Below, piece after piece: positions 5,274 to 6,897 of a stretch of 6,897 nucleotides of DNA; position 1 is the first letter of the stretch, and each line of letters begins with the position of its first letter. Both the position numbers and the translations under genes were made by a program. This DNA is from NBML01 sp029939535. Lineage in GTDB: Bacteria; Desulfobacterota; Desulfobacteria; Desulfobacterales; Desulfobacteraceae. The stretch covers positions 1 to 6,897 of the forward strand of contig JAOZST010000198.1 in the NCBI GenBank assembly GCA_029939535.1, read 5' to 3'. The notes under the pieces were generated by a model. It did no database searches. It was given only the letters and a program-made list of their open reading frames with translations, and was not told the origin of the DNA.

Positions 5274-5807
5274 ATGAAAAAAGAGACCTCTACCATTGAA
5301 AAAATGGCCCGGAACCTTGTTGATTTTGCCATTGACAGAGCAGATCTAAAGGAATTGATTTCTGCCCTTCCCAGGGAAAATGACCTTAACCTGGCCACAA
5401 TTGAATATGAACTGGGAATTTTAAAGATTTTGAGCGTGGGCTGGGGTATCTCATTTTTCATGGCAGCCACAGATAAAAGTAAAAAGCCTTTAACTGAATT
5501 TTTCTGGCAAATGGTTCAAGAAATATCTGAAAATATATCCACCCTGGCACAAACCACCACAGGGACTCAGATAGACTATTTTAAAATTTTAAAAGAAAGA
5601 CTGGATCTCTATGTTGACGGAATGAAAAAAAATAATGGACAACAGGAAAATCCAGCATCTGTCATGGGGCCTGTATTTGCCAGAATCTGCAAAACTCCGG
5701 ACAATGCCATGGCCATCCTTATCGGCACCAAGATGTTTACCCTGACTCTGGGTGCTGTAAAAGAATATATCAATGCCATGGTAATGGATGATCCTCCGCT
5801 TAATTAA
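5274..5807 (+). CDS. Unrecognised helical protein, 177 residues
   Basis: I do not recognise a family. The protein is predicted to be soluble and mostly alpha-helical, with a charged N-terminal helix (about 5-32), a hydrophobic stretch at 48-64 (GILKILSVGWGISFFMA) too broken by Gly to call a membrane segment confidently, an amphipathic helix with aromatic residues (73-92), a charged middle (99-125) and a second hydrophobic segment (143-170). There is no signal peptide. It is probably real: the frame is open over its length, it starts in the divergent region and its codon use resembles the neighbours. No Shine-Dalgarno precedes the ATG at 5274, and the in-frame alternative at 5304 (residue 11) has none either, so the start is uncertain. 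It lies 35 nt before the rhomboid gene on the same strand, so the two are likely cotranscribed; a functional link is only inference. Confidence 0.75.
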   Translation: MKKETSTIEKMARNLVDFAIDRADLKELISALPRENDLNLATIEYELGILKILSVGWGISFFMAATDKSKKPLTEFFWQMVQEISENISTLAQTTTGTQIDYFKILKERLDLYVDGMKKNNGQQENPASVMGPVFARICKTPDNAMAILIGTKMFTLTLGAVKEYINAMVMDDPPLN

Positions 5808-5842
5808 AAAATACAACCATAAAAAAATTAAAGAATTAATAT

Positions 5843-6574
5843 ATGACTTCAAGCTCCCTGAATCCCTTTTTAACTCCTTTGCGGCTTTTAAATACAATTA
5901 TTTACACCAATATTCTTTTGTTTGTTATCAGTCTGATTTACAGTGGCAGGCAAATGGGTATGAGTATCAATCCCTTTTATGCGTTAACCCCTTCCGGGGA
6001 TGTGCTTACTTTTCTAGGAGCCTCGGGCAGGATTCCCATTGATAATTTCCAGGCCTGGTGGTCCCTGATCACTGCCAACTGGCTCCATGGGAGTCTTCTC
6101 CATATCATATTCAATATGCTGGCACTGCGAACTGTGGCCCCCCTGGTCATGCATGAATTCGGCTTATACAGGATGTTTTCCATTTATACCCTAACAGGGG
6201 CTGCCGGATTTCTTCTTTCCTATTTTGGCAATGTATACCTGACCATAGGTGCCTCTTCAGGACTCTGCGGCCTTATAGGCGCCCTTCTTTATTTTGGTAA
6301 ATCCAGGGGCGGAGACTGGGGCCAGAGGGTTTATAAACAGACTTCAGGGTGGATCATCAGCCTCCTGCTCATTGGTTTTCTTGTGCCCAATATCAATAAT
6401 TGGGGCCATGGGGGCGGGCTTGCAGCAGGGATCTTTTTTGGCTGGGTTTTTGGATACAACGATAAAAGAGGGGAAAATAGCTTTGACAGGGTCCTCAGTT
6501 TTGGCCTGATGATATTAACGGTCCTGCTGCTGGGACGGTCCATTGTCACTGGATTCCTTTTAATATTTGCCTGA
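5843..6574 (+). CDS. Rhomboid-family intramembrane serine protease
   Basis: The 243-residue polytopic inner-membrane protein would cleave membrane-anchored substrates within the bilayer. The conserved H-x4-H-x3-N motif is present as His82, His87 and Asn91. The catalytic serine lies in GAS (136-138, Ser138), and the catalytic histidine is His189 in NWGHGGG (186-192), so both dyad residues are intact. The residue after Ser138 is Ser rather than the common Gly. Likely membrane segments are about 15-34, 85-103, 110-128, 133-151, 167-182, 187-205 and 216-241, a six-helix core with one extra helix. The start at 5843 keeps the first membrane segment; the next Met (38) would remove it. The ribosome binding site is weak (AAAGAA) and lies in the loop of a small ATTAA/TTAAT inverted repeat (5827-5840), so translation may be low or coupled to the gene upstream. 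The substrate is unknown. Confidence 0.92.
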   Translation: MTSSSLNPFLTPLRLLNTIIYTNILLFVISLIYSGRQMGMSINPFYALTPSGDVLTFLGASGRIPIDNFQAWWSLITANWLHGSLLHIIFNMLALRTVAPLVMHEFGLYRMFSIYTLTGAAGFLLSYFGNVYLTIGASSGLCGLIGALLYFGKSRGGDWGQRVYKQTSGWIISLLLIGFLVPNINNWGHGGGLAAGIFFGWVFGYNDKRGENSFDRVLSFGLMILTVLLLGRSIVTGFLLIFA

Positions 6575-6580
6575 TTTAAG

Positions 6581-6600
6581 TTTCCCGGGTTCCCAGGAAA
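6581..6600 (+). terminator. Hairpin after the rhomboid gene, possible terminator
   Basis: TTTCC (6581-6585) pairs with GGAAA (6596-6600), continued after a C-A mismatch by GG with CC around a GTTC loop. It begins 7 bases after the rhomboid stop. It is followed by A-rich sequence and then TTTT (6604-6607) and TTTTT (6614-6618) rather than an immediate T run, so termination strength is uncertain. Confidence 0.4.
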
Positions 6601-6603
6601 AAA

Positions 6604-6622
6604 TTTTACACAATTTTTACAC
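6604..6622. repeat. Direct repeat TTTTACAC, 11-bp period
   Basis: TTTTACAC occurs at 6604-6611 and 6615-6622, one helical turn apart, directly upstream of the candidate ketosynthase promoter. The position suits a regulator binding one DNA face, but the motif is short. Confidence 0.3.
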
Positions 6623-6629
6623 TCCTGCC

Positions 6630-6658
6630 TTGATATATCATTGGTTCTAAACTATATG
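6630..6658 (+). promoter_or_regulatory. Candidate promoter for the ketosynthase-type gene
   Basis: TTGATA (6630-6635, 5 of 6) is followed after exactly 17 bases by TATATG (6653-6658, 4 of 6). The expected transcript start is near 6665, so the leader would be only about 13 nt to the ATG at 6678, and the in-frame ATG at 6666 would be essentially leaderless. Confidence 0.4.
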
Positions 6659-6677
6659 AGCCTGTATGAAATTTAAG

Positions 6678-6897
6678 ATGAACAAAATTGCAATTGTTTC
6701 CATGGAAGGTATCTTCCCCGGGGCCGGTAATACAAACCAGTTTTTAAATAATATCCTGGATAAAAAAGAGTCTGTTATAAAAGTTCCTGCCAAAAGGTGG
6801 GTTGCCCCTGTAAAAGTAATGGTAAAAAAAGGATCTGGAACAATTTCTGACCCAGCCGTTTCAGATCAGGCCATTTCCGACCAGGCCGTTCCAGACC
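6678..6897 (+). CDS. Beta-ketoacyl-synthase-type megasynthase, N-terminus (cut by window edge)
   Basis: Only the first 73 codons are present. The start MNKIAIVSMEGIFPGAGN matches the beginning of the ketosynthase domain of PfaA/PfaB-like polyunsaturated-fatty-acid synthases and modular polyketide synthases. It is followed by a helix and the VPAKRW segment (residues 37-42), which resembles the VPxxRW element of those enzymes. The catalytic Cys and His residues lie beyond the window, so activity cannot be judged, and a role in lipid or polyketide synthesis is inferred. After RW the sequence is unusual: Lys- and Val-rich, then a pentapeptide repeat Asp-Pro/Gln-Ala-Val/Ile-Ser/Pro that runs into the window edge. 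An in-frame ATG at 6666 would add four residues; neither start has a strong Shine-Dalgarno. I prefer 6678 because family alignments begin there. Confidence 0.75.
   Translation, partial: MNKIAIVSMEGIFPGAGNTNQFLNNILDKKESVIKVPAKRWVAPVKVMVKKGSGTISDPAVSDQAISDQAVPD
6849..6897. repeat. 15-bp coding minisatellite in the ketosynthase-type gene
   Basis: Three imperfect 15-bp units lie at 6849-6863, 6864-6878 and 6879-6893, and the first four bases of a likely fourth unit follow at the window edge. Each encodes Asp-(Pro/Gln)-Ala-(Val/Ile)-(Ser/Pro). The total copy number cannot be seen. Confidence 0.8.

Noticed and set aside
5589..5897. Minus-strand open frame opposite the unknown gene and the rhomboid start
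   Set aside because: It overlaps two better-supported plus-strand genes, and its translation is low-complexity and shows no domain.
1..6897. CRISPR array, tRNA, rRNA, insertion sequence or known riboswitch
   Set aside because: No regularly spaced long repeats, cloverleaf, transposase frame with terminal repeats or recognisable aptamer core was seen on either strand.

Overview
The window looks like an AT-rich (roughly 40-45% GC) bacterial chromosome, most plausibly a sulphate-reducing deltaproteobacterium of the Desulfobacter/Desulfobacula kind. This is inferred from overall gene style: a large chemoreceptor, a rhomboid protease of deltaproteobacterial type, and the start of a PfaA/polyketide-like ketosynthase. 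No marker gene proves the lineage.

Layout. (1) Positions 1-415, minus: the first 138 codons of a D12-class DNA adenine methylase that runs off the left edge. It is clearly AT-richer (about 34% GC by hand count) than the rest and has its own promoter and a strong Shine-Dalgarno sequence. (2) 512-2956, minus: an 814-residue methyl-accepting chemotaxis protein with an unusually long helical sensor region. (3) 3071-5169, minus: a compact four-gene run, read right to left: a MoaD/ThiS-type ubiquitin-fold sulfur carrier, a ThiF/HesA/MoeB-type E1-like adenylyltransferase, a Sir2 deacylase and a HIT-family (HinT-like) nucleotide hydrolase. Gaps are 23, 44 and 22 nt, so it is probably one operon. (4) 5170-5273: a very AT-rich divergent promoter region. 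(5) 5274-6574, plus: an unrecognised 177-residue protein followed 35 nt later by a rhomboid intramembrane serine protease. (6) 6678-6897, plus: the N-terminus of a beta-ketoacyl-synthase-type megasynthase, cut by the right edge inside a 15-bp coding repeat.

How the genes may work together. The carrier and the E1-like enzyme are a classical pair: the E1 adenylates the carrier's C-terminal Gly-Gly so that sulfur can be loaded for molybdopterin/tungstopterin, thiamine or another sulfur-requiring product. Sir2 (NAD-dependent lysine deacylation) and HIT (hydrolysis of AMP esters and phosphoramidates) directly downstream make a set that could form and remove acyl-adenylates or lysine modifications; this link is a hypothesis. 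The chemoreceptor, methylase, rhomboid and ketosynthase look like independent units. The most checkable oddities are an A9 tract inside the methylase gene, a repeated sensor module in the chemoreceptor, an 11-bp inverted repeat in the 3' end of the HIT gene, and coding minisatellites in the sir2 and ketosynthase genes.
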